Source: MKUN01 sp964481425 (GTDB taxonomy: Bacteria > Bacteroidota > Bacteroidia > Chitinophagales > Chitinophagaceae). Taken from it: 64,000 nucleotides of DNA. The notes below the pieces were generated by a model, which saw only the letters and a program-made list of their open reading frames with translations, had not been told where the DNA came from and did no database searches. The stretch covers positions 15,455 to 79,454 of the forward strand of contig CAYZTM010000021.1 of assembly GCA_964481425.1 (NCBI GenBank), written 5' to 3'. This document shows, piece by piece, positions 52,710-60,438 of the stretch (positions are counted from its first letter, which is position 1; every line of letters begins with the position of its first letter). The translations under genes were made by a program, and so were the position numbers.

Positions 52710-52919
52710 ATGGTGGAAGTTTTCAAAACAGATGTACAGGAACATAAGGCTACAATGCTATTGACCGCATTGTACCATGCGTTCCCCAAATGCAGGATCA
52801 ACTTCGACCTGGACGATCGCGATAGAATACTGAGGGTAGAAGGTAGTGAAATATGCACCGAATCGGTCATTAACCTGCTCGGCACATACAGCTGCTCCTG
52901 CGAGGTGCTGGAATATTAA
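52710..52919 (+). CDS. Small conserved-looking hypothetical protein, 69 aa
   Basis: VFKTDVQEHKATMLLTALYHAFPKCRINFDLDDRDRILRVEGSEICTESVINLLGTYSCSCEVLEY. The beta-alpha-beta-beta-alpha-beta pattern is like a ferredoxin-type (HMA-like) half fold without the CxxC metal motif; short proteins of this kind are, as I recall, frequent in Bacteroidota. It follows the DoxX gene by 12 bp and so probably belongs to the same unit. Function unknown. Confidence 0.75.
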   Translation: MVEVFKTDVQEHKATMLLTALYHAFPKCRINFDLDDRDRILRVEGSEICTESVINLLGTYSCSCEVLEY

Positions 52920-52997
52920 GTAAGGCCAAAACACTACCAATCAAAAAATAATATATTTTCGCGCTTCAATTTTTAAAGACCGGTAGCGGCTCCACCC

Positions 52998-54389
52998 ATG
53001 AACACACGCAGCAACACCTTTAGCAGGGCCTTTGCTCTCTTGCGCCAATCATTGAGCGGAGAGGAACATGATTATACACAGGGTAGCATTTCGCGCGCTG
53101 TGATCTTGCTTGCCATACCAATGATACTGGAGCTGAGCCTTGAAAGTGTATTTGCCGTGGTCGATATGTTCTTTGTGAGCAAACTGGGGCAAAACGCCAT
53201 AGCCACGGTAGGGCTTACAGAATCGGTCGTAACCATCGTTTATTCCATTGCCATAGGCCTAAGTACTGCAGCTACTGCTGTGGTAGCCCGCAGGATAGGT
53301 GAAAAAGACCCTGCAGCAGCGGCCCATGCCGGTGCACAGTCATTACTGGTGGTGGCTGTGGTCATTATCATAACCAGCATCACAGGTGCAGTATTTGGCG
53401 ATAAGATATTGGAGCTAATGGGGGCAAGCAGCGAGGTAGTAAGAGATGGCGCCATATTTACACGCATCATATTCGGTGGCAGCGCAGCCATTATGCTGCT
53501 ATTCCTTATCAATGGTATTTTTCGTGGCGCCGGCGACGCAGCCATGGCCATGCGCAGCCTCTGGATAGCCAGCATTATCAATATCATACTATGCCCCATA
53601 TTCATACACTTCTTTGGCCTCAAGGGTGCAGCCATTGCAACGGTCATAGGACGTAGTACAGGTGTTACATATCAATGCTACCACCTGTTCAAAGGCAGCG
53701 GCATACTAAAATTCACAAAGGCGCATTTCAGGTTCGATGCAGCAGTGGTCAAGTCGCTCATCAAGATAGCCTGGCCGGCTACACTACAGTTTATAATAGC
53801 CAGCGGCAGCTGGATCATATTGGCTAAACTGGTGGCTGAAACCGGGGGTACCACAGCCTCTGCGGGTTACCAGATAGCTATCCGCAACGTAGTGTTCTTT
53901 ATATTGCCTGCATGGGGCCTCAGCAATGCAGCGGCTACGCTCGTGGGGCAGAACCTGGGGGCGAAGCAAATTCAGCGTGCAGAGCAGAGTGTGCTGCTAA
54001 CCGCCAAATACAATGCCATTTTCATGGGGTTTGTAATGCTACTGTTCATCTTTTGTGCCTACCCTATTATCAATTTCTTTACGAGCGATGTTGCCATTAT
54101 GCAGTTCGGGGCCCGGGCACTACAGATCATCGGTACCGGATACATTTTTTATGGCATCGCCATGGTAATGACGCAAGCCCTGAACGGTGCAGGTGATACC
54201 CGCACACCCACTATCATCAATTTCGTATGCTTTTGGTTGTTCCAGGTACCGCTTGCCTATTATCTATCCAAACATGCAGGTCTTAAGTCAACCGGGGCAT
54301 TTATAGCCATACCGGCTGCTGAAACCCTGATAGCAGTAGTTGCATTTTACTATTTCAGAAAAGGTAAATGGAAAGAAGTTAAAGTATAG
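52998..54389 (+). CDS. MATE family efflux transporter
   Basis: 463 residues, twelve membrane helices in two six-helix bundles. N-terminal bundle SRAVILLAIPMILELSLESVFAVVDMFFVSKLGQNAIATVGLTESVV, second bundle SLIKIAWPATLQFIIASGSWIILAKLVAETGG and NAAATLVGQNLGAKQ match MATE/NorM-DinF proteins, which export cationic compounds with Na+ or H+. Substrate unknown. It follows the 69-codon gene by 78 bp; GGTAGCGGCTCCACCC precedes the ATG. Convergent with the TPR-like gene. Confidence 0.93.
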   Translation: MNTRSNTFSRAFALLRQSLSGEEHDYTQGSISRAVILLAIPMILELSLESVFAVVDMFFVSKLGQNAIATVGLTESVVTIVYSIAIGLSTAATAVVARRIGEKDPAAAAHAGAQSLLVVAVVIIITSITGAVFGDKILELMGASSEVVRDGAIFTRIIFGGSAAIMLLFLINGIFRGAGDAAMAMRSLWIASIINIILCPIFIHFFGLKGAAIATVIGRSTGVTYQCYHLFKGSGILKFTKAHFRFDAAVVKSLIKIAWPATLQFIIASGSWIILAKLVAETGGTTASAGYQIAIRNVVFFILPAWGLSNAAATLVGQNLGAKQIQRAEQSVLLTAKYNAIFMGFVMLLFIFCAYPIINFFTSDVAIMQFGARALQIIGTGYIFYGIAMVMTQALNGAGDTRTPTIINFVCFWLFQVPLAYYLSKHAGLKSTGAFIAIPAAETLIAVVAFYYFRKGKWKEVKV

Positions 54390-54392
54390 CTA

Positions 54393-54827
54393 CTACGATC
54401 GCTTTTTATCTATTCGCTCGATACCCCTTTTTATTCCCTCCCGCGTCATATTTCCAAGTATGTTGTCCGGTAAAGCATCAAACAAAGCAAGGCCCCGGTT
54501 GTAGTATATCCCCGCTTGCTCATACTCCCCTACATCTTCGTAGCTTTTCCCTACATTCAGATACAACGAGGGATAGAAAGACCTGATGTTATCTTCCCCT
54601 GTCTTGTCTGCGTGTTGCAAGGCCTTTTTATTCCATGATAATGCTAATTGAGGATCGTTCTGTACGCGGGCCATATAATGCGCAGCGATACACCATTCAA
54701 GATCATTTTCACCCACATTCCATGCATCCTGGTAAAGTGCTGATGCACGCTGAACATTCCCGGACATCTCTTGCTCTATTCCTTCTACACACAGTTTTAC
54801 TGTCTTGTTTGTTGAATCAAGCATCAT
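54393..54827 (-). CDS. TPR-like hypothetical protein
   Basis: 144 residues made of helix pairs: GNVQRASALYQDAWNVGENDLEWCIAAHYMARV, DPQLALSWNKKALQHAD and SLYLNVGKSYEDVGEYEQAGIYYNRGLALFDAL, each with the spacing of TPR motifs. It has no signal peptide and no enzymatic domain, so a protein-interaction role is inferred. The stop lies 3 bp from that of the convergent MATE gene. It follows the transglutaminase-like gene on the same strand after 20 bp. Confidence 0.75.
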   Translation of the reverse strand: MMLDSTNKTVKLCVEGIEQEMSGNVQRASALYQDAWNVGENDLEWCIAAHYMARVQNDPQLALSWNKKALQHADKTGEDNIRSFYPSLYLNVGKSYEDVGEYEQAGIYYNRGLALFDALPDNILGNMTREGIKRGIERIDKKRS

Positions 54828-54847
54828 GCAATGAATATAGACTATTC

Positions 54848-56044
54848 TCAGGGATTATACGCAAGTACCACTTCATAAGAGCTATTCCTCAGCTCGGGCA
54901 ATGTTTTACCAATAGGGAGGTCGGCCCGCTGAGGTGTAGGCTCACAAACCGAATATTTACTGCCATTGTAGTCTATAGCATTACCCACAGGCTTGTCAAA
55001 TTTCACTGCAATAGTAAGATGATGAGGGTATGCCAGCACGATCATCGGCAGCTTATATATTTCTTTTACCAGGTAGTAGAATAATGCGGCCCTATCTTCA
55101 CAGTCGCTGTGGTCGTAAAGCAGGGTTTGCTCAGCGGAGAGGTGCCTTTCCTTACCAAAGTTGTCTTTATCGTCCTCGTAGGCGAAGGCATAACGGGTAA
55201 ATCGCATCAGGTAGTCTACCCCATCCTTCACATTCATACCCTTCAGGTGCTCCTGCAACTGGGGTATCAGTGATGTATAGGTACCTTTACTGAGCGGCAT
55301 GTCGAAATAATACTTGTAATCCGTAACCGGGTAGTTGGCCAACAGGGTCTTTACCTGGTCATTCGTCTTTAGGTGTATCCTATATGCTACATCCCTGTAG
55401 CTAAATTCCAGTTCCTTATCCTTGTAATCAGCCGGGGAAAAGTTGGGCATATGGGTCAGCCTGTATGAGAAACAGCTTTTTGCACCCGGTATATCCACAG
55501 GCACCCTGTGAAGCTTATGGTTAACTATATCTATTTGGGCATAGTCATGATAGTTGAGACAAACATATTGTTTACCATTCTCGGTATGATAAGGGATATC
55601 ATAGATGTTATCATTACTCTGCACGTAAAACATGAGCTTATCACCTGCGAGGCAAAGGTTAGCGTCGTACCCTGTCTTATTGAGGAGGAACCATTTATAC
55701 AGGGTATAGCGATAGTAATTGGCGGCTTTAGGACTGGTTAACTCTGCAGTTTTACGAATCAGTTGGTAAAACAGCCAGTCGTCCGGCTTGTTCTTATTTT
55801 TATAGGCCAGCAAGGCTTCTACCACAGGTTGATAGCCTGTTGCGTTTATCCTTTCATAAAAATCCCGGATACTCTCATCAGACAAGGGTCCTTTATAATC
55901 TACAACAGACAGGTAATCAAAAGGTAACTTAATTGTATCGCCATAAAAATCAAAAGTAGCATTTTGTGCCGGCGGCTTACTATGAGCCCCCTGCACATAC
56001 AGCAACATACAAGCAATGAACAATATGGAATACTTTAACTTCAA
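54848..56044 (-). CDS. Secreted transglutaminase-like protein
   Basis: Starting at TTG 56044 gives 398 residues with a good signal peptide (MKLKYSILFIACMLLYVQGAHS); the longer frame from 56083 overlaps an inverted repeat. C-terminally, YDHSDCEDRAALFYYLVKEIYKLPMIVLAYPHHLTIAVKF and SVCEPTPQRADLP give the Cys, His and acidic positions of the transglutaminase-like protease fold. The N-terminal 200 residues are uncharacterised. This architecture recurs in Bacteroidota with unknown substrate. It is followed by the TPR-like gene. Confidence 0.75.
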   Translation of the reverse strand: MKLKYSILFIACMLLYVQGAHSKPPAQNATFDFYGDTIKLPFDYLSVVDYKGPLSDESIRDFYERINATGYQPVVEALLAYKNKNKPDDWLFYQLIRKTAELTSPKAANYYRYTLYKWFLLNKTGYDANLCLAGDKLMFYVQSNDNIYDIPYHTENGKQYVCLNYHDYAQIDIVNHKLHRVPVDIPGAKSCFSYRLTHMPNFSPADYKDKELEFSYRDVAYRIHLKTNDQVKTLLANYPVTDYKYYFDMPLSKGTYTSLIPQLQEHLKGMNVKDGVDYLMRFTRYAFAYEDDKDNFGKERHLSAEQTLLYDHSDCEDRAALFYYLVKEIYKLPMIVLAYPHHLTIAVKFDKPVGNAIDYNGSKYSVCEPTPQRADLPIGKTLPELRNSSYEVVLAYNP

Positions 56045-56071
56045 TTTATATTTGTTAACATTAAAGTTACG

Positions 56072-56102
56072 AAAACTTAACAATTACTTAATGTTAAGTT
56101 TT
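56072..56102. repeat. 11-bp perfect inverted repeat, AT-rich
   Basis: AAAACTTAACA (56072-56082) and TGTTAAGTTTT (56092-56102) around a 9-nt loop, 28 bp upstream of the TTG start at 56044. It could be an operator or the terminator of the gap-interrupted gene upstream. Confidence 0.55.
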
Positions 56103-56139
56103 ACTAAATACATTGTTAACAAGTATAATACTATGCAAA

Positions 56140-56199
56140 ATCCCTCAATGTCCGGCTGCAAGGGGGCGCCTGAAGGCCTCATCCCAGGCACTGAGGGAT
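56140..56199. other. Structured GC-rich element beside the assembly gap
   Basis: Outer arms ATCCCTCA (56140-56147) and TGAGGGAT (56192-56199) enclose an inner GCCTG (56168-56172)/CAGGC (56185-56189) stem. The fold stands out in AT-rich surroundings, 12 bp before the N run, and may be a repeat that broke the assembly. Confidence 0.5.
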
Positions 56200-56211
56200 G
56201 GTTTAGCATTT

Positions 56212-56221
56212 NNNNNNNNNN
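56212..56221. other. Assembly gap (10 N)
   Basis: Ten undetermined bases, the usual placeholder for a scaffold join of unknown true length. The minus-strand gene at 56222-57232 runs into it, so its C-terminus and stop are not known; any translation across the gap is meaningless. Confidence 0.98.
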
Positions 56222-57232
56222 ATCAATATCTACAAGCCCTGTACCTGCAAAGAGGTTTAGTGTTGCAGGTGTGCCGGCGGGCAATGCGCTGGTATCAATA
56301 TCAGTAAAAGTTAGCTGGAAAACACCTATTGCATTTGCATTATCCAGCAGTTGCGCCTGTCTCGCTATGTAATCTTTCTGCTTTTCGAGGGTACCTGCAT
56401 AAGAGCCGACGGTATTTGACGACCAACCTCCTTCGGAAACAAAGACGGGAACACTATGACCTTCTACGAGCCGTGAGTAATAATCGTCAGGGATGTCTTT
56501 GGCCTCGTTGAACACAAAATAGGGATAAGATGAAAGCCCCAGTTCCTGTTTGAACGGGAAATCGTTAAAGTCCTGCTCTACCCCGGCGTACGGTGTATTG
56601 TTCTGCTTACCCCATGCCCAGTCCACCTGTACGCTTACGCTTAGTTTCACATTCCCATCTATAGCACGCACATCTGCGGCGGCGGCATTCACAGCAGTTT
56701 TGATGCCTAGGTACAGCGAATCAGGCGATAAACCCCTTATCAGGTTCGTCTCCAATGCCAGGCCCATATGATCCGGCTGCAACATGCTATCGGCAACAAC
56801 GCAAAAACGCCTGTAGACCAATTGCACAGCGGGTTCTGTTATGCTCATGCCTAAGGCCTGTAGTTTATCTGAATTTGCAGAGCGATCCAGCCCGTTGGCC
56901 GGATCTATATATACCCATAATTTAAAGCCCTTTCCCCTGTAATAATCTACCAGGCCTTTAAAGTTATTGTTTACATAGTTTTCGGGGCTCACTCCTGCAT
57001 ATAAAGAATCCCATGGCACCTCAACACTTATTATAGCAGCATCAGCCCTTTGTTCCCAAATATGCAGCGATTGGATAACAAGGTCGTAATCATAGCGCGG
57101 TGCAGAGTTTTGAAAGCCCATGCGATAGCTGCGTTCCGGCAAGGGGTTATTATTCTGTTTCGGCTTACATGCAGCTAAAGCCAACAGTAAAATTGGTACA
57201 CCAACAATAAACGGTAAGCGTCCTTTTATCAT
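56222..57232 (-). CDS. Glycoside-hydrolase-like TIM-barrel lipoprotein (3' end in gap)
   Basis: About 337 residues before the gap. The N-terminus is a lipoprotein signal (LLLALAAC-KPKQ). The rest reads as an alpha/beta barrel: ADAAIISVEVPWDSLYAG, LVDYYRGKGFKLWVYIDP, MGLALETNLIRGL, VDWAWGKQNN, LGLSSYPYFVF, VPVFVSEGGWSSN, AIGVFQLTFTDID. ALETN and VSEGGW carry Glu residues at places expected for the acid/base and nucleophile of clan GH-A glycosidases. Family and sugar are uncertain. Partial because of the N run. Confidence 0.72.
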
Positions 57233-57298
57233 ATCAGAACAAAATTAGGAATATAGCAAGATACCAAAATGAGTAAACAGGTGAAAGACAGGATCAGC

Positions 57299-57874
57299 TT
57301 AATCTTCCTTTTTCATCATAGCCCAGTATATACCTTTTACATCATTCCGCCAGCCGGGGAGCATATACACCAATATTATCTCCTCCACAAGGTCTAATAT
57401 GGTTGCAAACGCAGCAAAATAAAATAACCATAACGGCACCTGCGGCAACAGGAAAATAAGGATAAGAAAAAAGCCCTGCAGCACCGCAGCTATTTTGGCT
57501 GTATAAGTATGAAAACTGCTGATCTTTCGATAACGGACCAATGCAGAAATAAGCTGTGTAATATATAAGACCAGCATTATCCCGATGATCAGCCATTGTT
57601 GTCTTACAAAGTCCTGTTTAAGCACAAGCACTCCGACGATCGCGGCAACAATGGTCAGGTCATCAGCCACCGAGTCTACCCTTGAGCCCATAATGCTCGT
57701 CACCCTGTATTTACGCGCCAGGTAGCCATCTATTGCATCGGTAAAAAAGCTGAGCGGCAGTAACCATTTGAACAAAGCCACATTCCCGGTAATGATCAGT
57801 AATACCAATACCGGGGCTGCGAGCATCCTGTAAAACGTTATACCATTGATAATGTAATAGCTTGGTTTGTGCAT
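57299..57874 (-). CDS. CDP-alcohol phosphatidyltransferase family protein
   Basis: 191 residues, about six membrane helices. The signature D-x2-D-G-x2-A-R-x8-G-x3-D-x3-D is complete: DAIDGYLARKYRVTSIMGSRVDSVADD (residues about 42-68), which binds CDP and the metal. Enzymes of this family make phosphatidylglycerophosphate, phosphatidylserine or cardiolipin precursors by exchanging CMP for an alcohol; the acceptor is not readable. The downstream end is 66 bp from the glycosidase-like gene. Start is 27 bp after the methyltransferase stop, same strand, so likely co-transcribed. Confidence 0.9.
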   Translation of the reverse strand: MHKPSYYIINGITFYRMLAAPVLVLLIITGNVALFKWLLPLSFFTDAIDGYLARKYRVTSIMGSRVDSVADDLTIVAAIVGVLVLKQDFVRQQWLIIGIMLVLYITQLISALVRYRKISSFHTYTAKIAAVLQGFFLILIFLLPQVPLWLFYFAAFATILDLVEEIILVYMLPGWRNDVKGIYWAMMKKED

Positions 57875-57901
57875 ATATGGCCTTTAAGACTTCATGCTGC
57901 A

Positions 57902-58687
57902 TTATTTTTCAGCAACGATAAACAGGTAATCTCCAATCTCGTTCTCATACTCTTTCATTACCTCATCGATCATGCCGGTCACAATATCTTGTTCCAATTG
58001 TCGGACACCTGTTTCAACTTCAGCCTGGTTGGCCAATGCTGTAAAGCCTGATGTATTCTTACGCATCTCAGGCACCAGGCACATTGCCGGGTCATGTTTA
58101 CACGAATACATGAAATGGTCTTCCAGGTCTGGCTTTACGAAATATGGCTCAAAATATACCGTACTAAATCCTGCATTCCTGATCAAGGCTTCCATTTCAC
58201 CTTGTGTGGGAATAGTATTGGCGGCACGCTCTATCATCTTTGGGAAATAATGCCTAAGCCAATAGCCTCTTACTTGCTCCGGCGTAAAGCTGAAACATAC
58301 AAGCCTTGCACCGGTTTTCAATACCCTATATAGCTCATTCATACCGAGTTCTATAATATCCCAATGGTGCAGGGTCAATATTGCGGTAGCACCCTCAAAA
58401 GCCTCTGCCCCAAAAGGTAATTGTTCTACTTTGGCACAAGTGAACGATACGCCCGGATTTTGCACCCGTGCCTTCTCCAGCATTGTTTCAGACGGATCAA
58501 TACCTTCAAGGTTAAGACCCTTTTGGCGCAATGCACCTAAGTAATTACCGGTACCACAACCTGCATCCAGGTATCTACCGCGAGGTACTGCTGACATGAA
58601 TTCATAGAACCGTGTCGTAAGATATGGATCTGCTTTTCTCGTGCTGTTATATCCTTTGCCTATTTGGTCATACAATACCATCTCCAA
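57902..58687 (-). CDS. Class I SAM-dependent methyltransferase
   Basis: 261 residues. SAM-binding motif I is RYLDAGCGTGNYLGAL (near 39-54), followed by LEGIDPSETMLEKA (motif II region), VEQLPFGAEAFEGATAILTLHHW (motif III/IV) and a longer C-terminal helical part. This is the Methyltransf_11 (UbiE-like) class. Substrate unknown: next to a CDP-alcohol transferase it could act on lipids, but this is inference. A hairpin terminator of the neighbouring gene lies just upstream. Confidence 0.88.
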   Translation of the reverse strand: MEMVLYDQIGKGYNSTRKADPYLTTRFYEFMSAVPRGRYLDAGCGTGNYLGALRQKGLNLEGIDPSETMLEKARVQNPGVSFTCAKVEQLPFGAEAFEGATAILTLHHWDIIELGMNELYRVLKTGARLVCFSFTPEQVRGYWLRHYFPKMIERAANTIPTQGEMEALIRNAGFSTVYFEPYFVKPDLEDHFMYSCKHDPAMCLVPEMRKNTSGFTALANQAEVETGVRQLEQDIVTGMIDEVMKEYENEIGDYLFIVAEK

Positions 58688-58720
58688 TATTTTAGAAATG
58701 GAAAATACATAATGATCTTC

Positions 58721-58759
58721 AAATAAAAGGCACCCACTGTTAATGGATGCCTTTTATTT
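58721..58759. terminator. Terminator after the lipoprotein gene at 58782
   Basis: AAATAAAAGGCA (58721-58732) pairs with TGCCTTTTATTT (58748-58759); two further pairs lie inside after a mismatch. On the minus strand it follows the stop at 58782 and ends in a T-rich tail. Confidence 0.75.
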
Positions 58760-58781
58760 CTAAGATCATAAAGAGAACCAA

Positions 58782-59732
58782 TTAGTAATTGTTCAGTGCA
58801 TCTATAGCTGTTTGTATATCATCTGCACTGCATTCAGTCAAATTAAGCACTTCAGCATCGTTATCCACGGTCGTGATCTCTTTTTCCGCTATGTAGTAGT
58901 GGCCATCCTTAATGCTAAATGAGAGCAACTTTCCGGTTACCCCTATCGGGATGCTGTTATCATAACTCTTCACCCCATTACCTTCCGGCGTATATAGTTG
59001 CGCAACCACATTACTGCCTTGCACACAGAAGAACACGTACGTATCTCCGTTACCCCCCCAATAACCGGCTATGGGGCCCGGGTTGTTTGGTAAGGCAACA
59101 TGCATTGTGGTCTTCGGTGAATCAATGCCATAAAACACATCGCAATTGATCCATCCAAGGTCTCCAAAATCAAATTCAAAACCCATAGGTCCGGCTTTAT
59201 CCGTACGGCCCTGTAACAGGTTCCAGCCCATCTGGTTGTTACCGTTTGTATTTGTATCACCCTTCCAGAAAAAAGTACTCTCTCCTTCTGTAGCGGGGAT
59301 GATCATATGTATTGGGGTCACAAGGTTATTATCCACATTTACGCCATTAGATTTAATATTTACATAGACAAAGCCCATGGAAGTTAGCAGGCTACCATCT
59401 GTAGTAAGCGTATTTGTACCACTTAATAAAACATCGCTTCTTTTCAATACCTCGATCGCATCGACGGTTATATTGCCATTGACAGCCTGTCCATTAACCG
59501 TCAGTCCTGCAGGTATGGTCAGTTGGGTGCCACCTGCAAGTGTTATTATCTGGGGCAAGCCAGCTGTATTGAGTATGAATGTTTGCGTCTTGGGGCCATA
59601 CATTTTTACAAAATCACGCGCGTTGTTCAATGTCGTTGCTGTCGGTACTGTGGTCTTGCTCTCTTTCTTACATGCCATATAGCACAGCACGCAACCTGCT
59701 GCAAAAGCAGTAATGAGTAATTGCTTTTTCAT
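58782..59732 (-). CDS. Hypothetical lipoprotein, 316 aa
   Basis: From ATG 59732 the protein starts MKKQLLITAFAAGCVLCYMAC-KKES, a lipobox with Cys at residue 21. The frame stays open for 90 codons upstream, but that part is basic and unstructured. The mature protein is strand-rich with LAGGTQLTIPAGLTVNGQAVNGNITVDAIEVLKRSDVLLSGTNTLTTDG and a second domain (DKAGPMGFEFDFGDLGWINCDVFYG, PEGNGVKSYDNSIPIGVTGKLLSFSIKDGHYYIAEKEI). I know similar large lipoproteins in Chitinophagaceae, none with a function. Monocistronic, ends at the 58721 hairpin. Confidence 0.75.
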   Translation of the reverse strand: MKKQLLITAFAAGCVLCYMACKKESKTTVPTATTLNNARDFVKMYGPKTQTFILNTAGLPQIITLAGGTQLTIPAGLTVNGQAVNGNITVDAIEVLKRSDVLLSGTNTLTTDGSLLTSMGFVYVNIKSNGVNVDNNLVTPIHMIIPATEGESTFFWKGDTNTNGNNQMGWNLLQGRTDKAGPMGFEFDFGDLGWINCDVFYGIDSPKTTMHVALPNNPGPIAGYWGGNGDTYVFFCVQGSNVVAQLYTPEGNGVKSYDNSIPIGVTGKLLSFSIKDGHYYIAEKEITTVDNDAEVLNLTECSADDIQTAIDALNNY

Positions 59733-60102
59733 AAAATCGTCCGTTTTTGTTTTGCTTACTCTCTCTCGGGGCTTTTCAGCATCCGCCCTGTGCTTGATTG
59801 ATCCTCTATAGGGTCGATGACCCTGAATTTTGAGCAGGAAACAGGTATGGTAATCGCAACAAACAATATGCCAGTCTGGGATAATCCAAGGGATGAAAAA
59901 GCAATAGCAGAAAACCGCCCGTATAATGTATTGATAAACAGCGCGATCTTTTTTTGTCATGGCAATCTCACAAATTTCAGGACCTAACCGGTTCATCCAC
60001 AATTAGCCCCCGTTCACCGATAAGTTGCCCCTATTGGCCTAAACTGTTTTCATGCGGCCATTAGCAAGTAATAGTTTTGTGTAGCATTTAAAAGCGTAAC
60101 AG
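59733..60102. other. 370-bp divergent spacer
   Basis: No credible gene. A short perfect hairpin AGGGTC-GAT-GACCCT (59810-59824) lies in the leader side of the lipoprotein gene. On the plus strand a perfect TAGTTTTG (-7 box, 60072-60079), preceded by TGTTTT 21 bp upstream, is a fair promoter for the gene at 60103. Otherwise nothing recognisable. Confidence 0.55.
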
Positions 60103-60321
60103 ATGAGCAATAGCATACAGATCAACAATGCCATTTTTCGCGATACCGTATTCGGTGTCTTATCACTCCTTACCGGTATCCTGTTCCTGGCAACAGGTTT
60201 CTCATTGGCACATACACTAATGTTCCCCTTTATCGCCGCCGGTACTGTAACGGGGGCATCCGCCCTGTATTTTCTTCAGAGGGCATTTAGAATGGACCGC
60301 CATAGGCTACAGATAGTCTAA
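60103..60321 (+). CDS. Small membrane protein, 72 aa
   Basis: Two hydrophobic stretches (TVFGVLSLLTGILFLATGFSL and LMFPFIAAGTVTGASALYFLQ) follow a short polar N-terminus, with a basic C-terminal tail (RMDRHRLQIV). No family is recognised. A perfect TAGTTTTG -7 box ends 24 nt upstream of the ATG (60072-60079). It stands upstream of the histidine kinase gene, with a small hairpin between. Function unknown. Confidence 0.65.
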   Translation: MSNSIQINNAIFRDTVFGVLSLLTGILFLATGFSLAHTLMFPFIAAGTVTGASALYFLQRAFRMDRHRLQIV

Positions 60322-60337
60322 GGCTATGTTAAATACT

Positions 60338-60360
60338 ATATCTGCGCTCCAAACAGATAT
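60338..60360 (+). terminator. Weak terminator-like hairpin
   Basis: ATATCTG (60338-60344), 9-nt loop, CAGATAT (60354-60360), followed some bases later by CTTTTTTTC. AT-rich stem of 7 bp, so termination is possible but weak. Confidence 0.45.
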
Positions 60361-60438
60361 GTATATCTTTTTTTCATAAAGAAATTTGCTGTATTTTGGA
60401 TGCGAATTACTGGCCGTTAGGTTAACACGTATTCGCAG

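Noticed and set aside
56120..56250. Protein continuing across the N run with a MLNHPSVPGMR-type C-terminus
   Set aside because: The translation spans undetermined bases of unknown number and then reads a structured non-coding element.
59732..60002. N-terminal 90-codon extension of the lipoprotein at 58782-59732
   Set aside because: The lipobox signal starts at ATG 59732; an upstream extension would bury it, and its sequence is not protein-like.
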